Below, piece by piece: positions 6,071 to 6,355 of a DNA stretch of 6,355 nucleotides (its first letter is position 1; the number at the start of each line of letters is the position of its first letter). The DNA comes from Armatimonadota bacterium (lineage in GTDB: Bacteria; Sysuimicrobiota; Sysuimicrobiia; Sysuimicrobiales; JACQTN01). The DNA lies in the NCBI GenBank assembly GCA_016210785.1, contig JACQTN010000230.1, positions 1 through 6,355 of the forward strand, in the 5' to 3' direction. The translations under genes were made by a program, and so were the position numbers. Under the pieces are notes generated by a model, which saw only the letters and a program-made list of their open reading frames with translations, was not told the DNA's origin and searched no databases.

Positions 6071-6123
6071 AACCGTACAATCCTTCTGCGGCCGGGCACG
6101 GCTTCCCTTGACAGAATACCTCT

Positions 6124-6355
6124 TTATCCTTCTACGAGCCAGCTGAGGATCGCGCTGATCACGCTGATCACCATCGCTCCCACCAGCGCCGACCAGAAGC
6201 TGGCGATCCGCAGCGAGGTCACCGCGGCCACCAGGTAGAGCATGAGGGCGTTGACGACCAGGGTGAACAGCCCGAGGGTGAGGAGGGTGAGGGGCAGGGT
6301 GATGACGAGGACCACCGGGCGGATGAAGGCGTTGACCACGCCCCAGACCAGGGCC
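6124..6355 (-). CDS. YvlD/phage holin-4-like small membrane protein (partial, 5' end beyond window)
   Basis: Only the C-terminal 76 codons are present; the frame is open to the right edge, where it reads ALVWGVVNAFIRPVV, so the GTG at 6339 is very probably an internal valine rather than the start. The NAFIRP motif, followed by PLTLLTLGLFTLVVNALMLY and two further hydrophobic stretches ending SWLVEG, matches the YvlD (phage holin family 4) type of small integral membrane protein, usually about 110-120 aa. Despite the name, most chromosomal members are not phage lysis proteins and their function is unknown; some are linked to envelope stress. The stop is 53 nt upstream of rapZ in the same orientation, with no obvious terminator between them, so co-transcription is plausible. 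Confidence 0.85.
   Translation of the reverse strand, partial: ALVWGVVNAFIRPVVLVITLPLTLLTLGLFTLVVNALMLYLVAAVTSLRIASFWSALVGAMVISVISAILSWLVEG

Noticed and set aside
6108..6113. Plus-strand TTGACA between rapZ and the YvlD-like gene
   Set aside because: No suitably spaced -10 and no plus-strand gene downstream.
6124..6355. Phage lysis holin or prophage remnant
   Set aside because: The holin-4 name is historical for this family; no other phage genes are nearby and the motif pattern is that of chromosomal YvlD-like proteins.
1..6355. CRISPR array, tRNA, rRNA or insertion sequence
   Set aside because: No regularly spaced direct repeats, no cloverleaf or rRNA-like stretch, and no transposase motifs were seen on either strand.

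Overview
The window is a GC-rich bacterial segment with every supported gene on the minus strand; nothing convincing lies on the plus strand. In transcription order (high to low coordinates) it carries the 3' part of a small YvlD/holin-4-like membrane protein, rapZ (nucleotide-binding RapZ/YvcJ), yvcK (CofD-like gluconeogenesis factor with an N-terminal membrane anchor), then respiratory complex I membrane subunits nuoA, nuoH, nuoJ, nuoK and the first ~346 codons of nuoL. GC richness, the rapZ-yvcK pair, frequent GTG starts and the membrane-anchored YvcK suggest a high-GC Gram-positive-like or related deep-branching bacterial lineage. Sequence alone does not fix the phylum.

Layout: 6355-6124 YvlD-like end; 6070-5099 rapZ; 5102-3717 yvcK, whose GTG start overlaps the rapZ stop by 4 nt; 3716-3455 a 262-nt regulatory region; 3454-3098 nuoA; 3097-2853 a 245-nt gap with tandem hairpins; 2852 to the left edge, nuoH-J-K-L packed 3 to 13 nt apart.

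The rapZ-yvcK pair links cell-envelope precursor and carbon metabolism control by analogy with characterised homologues. The nuo genes encode proton-pumping membrane-arm subunits of NADH:quinone oxidoreductase. The genes for the connecting hydrophilic subunits (nuoB, C, D, I), usually placed between nuoA and nuoJ, are absent here, so this looks like a membrane-arm-only cluster.

The most interesting non-coding structure is the nuoA leader. It holds a perfect 30-bp GC-rich palindrome abutting a TTGACA -35 box, a 17-bp spacer and a -10-like hexamer. Downstream is a long-stem hairpin whose two mismatches become G-U wobbles only in the minus-strand RNA, ending 4 nt before the nuoA Shine-Dalgarno. 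Between nuoA and nuoH are two tandem perfect hairpins sharing the same apex but with different, fully compensated stems.
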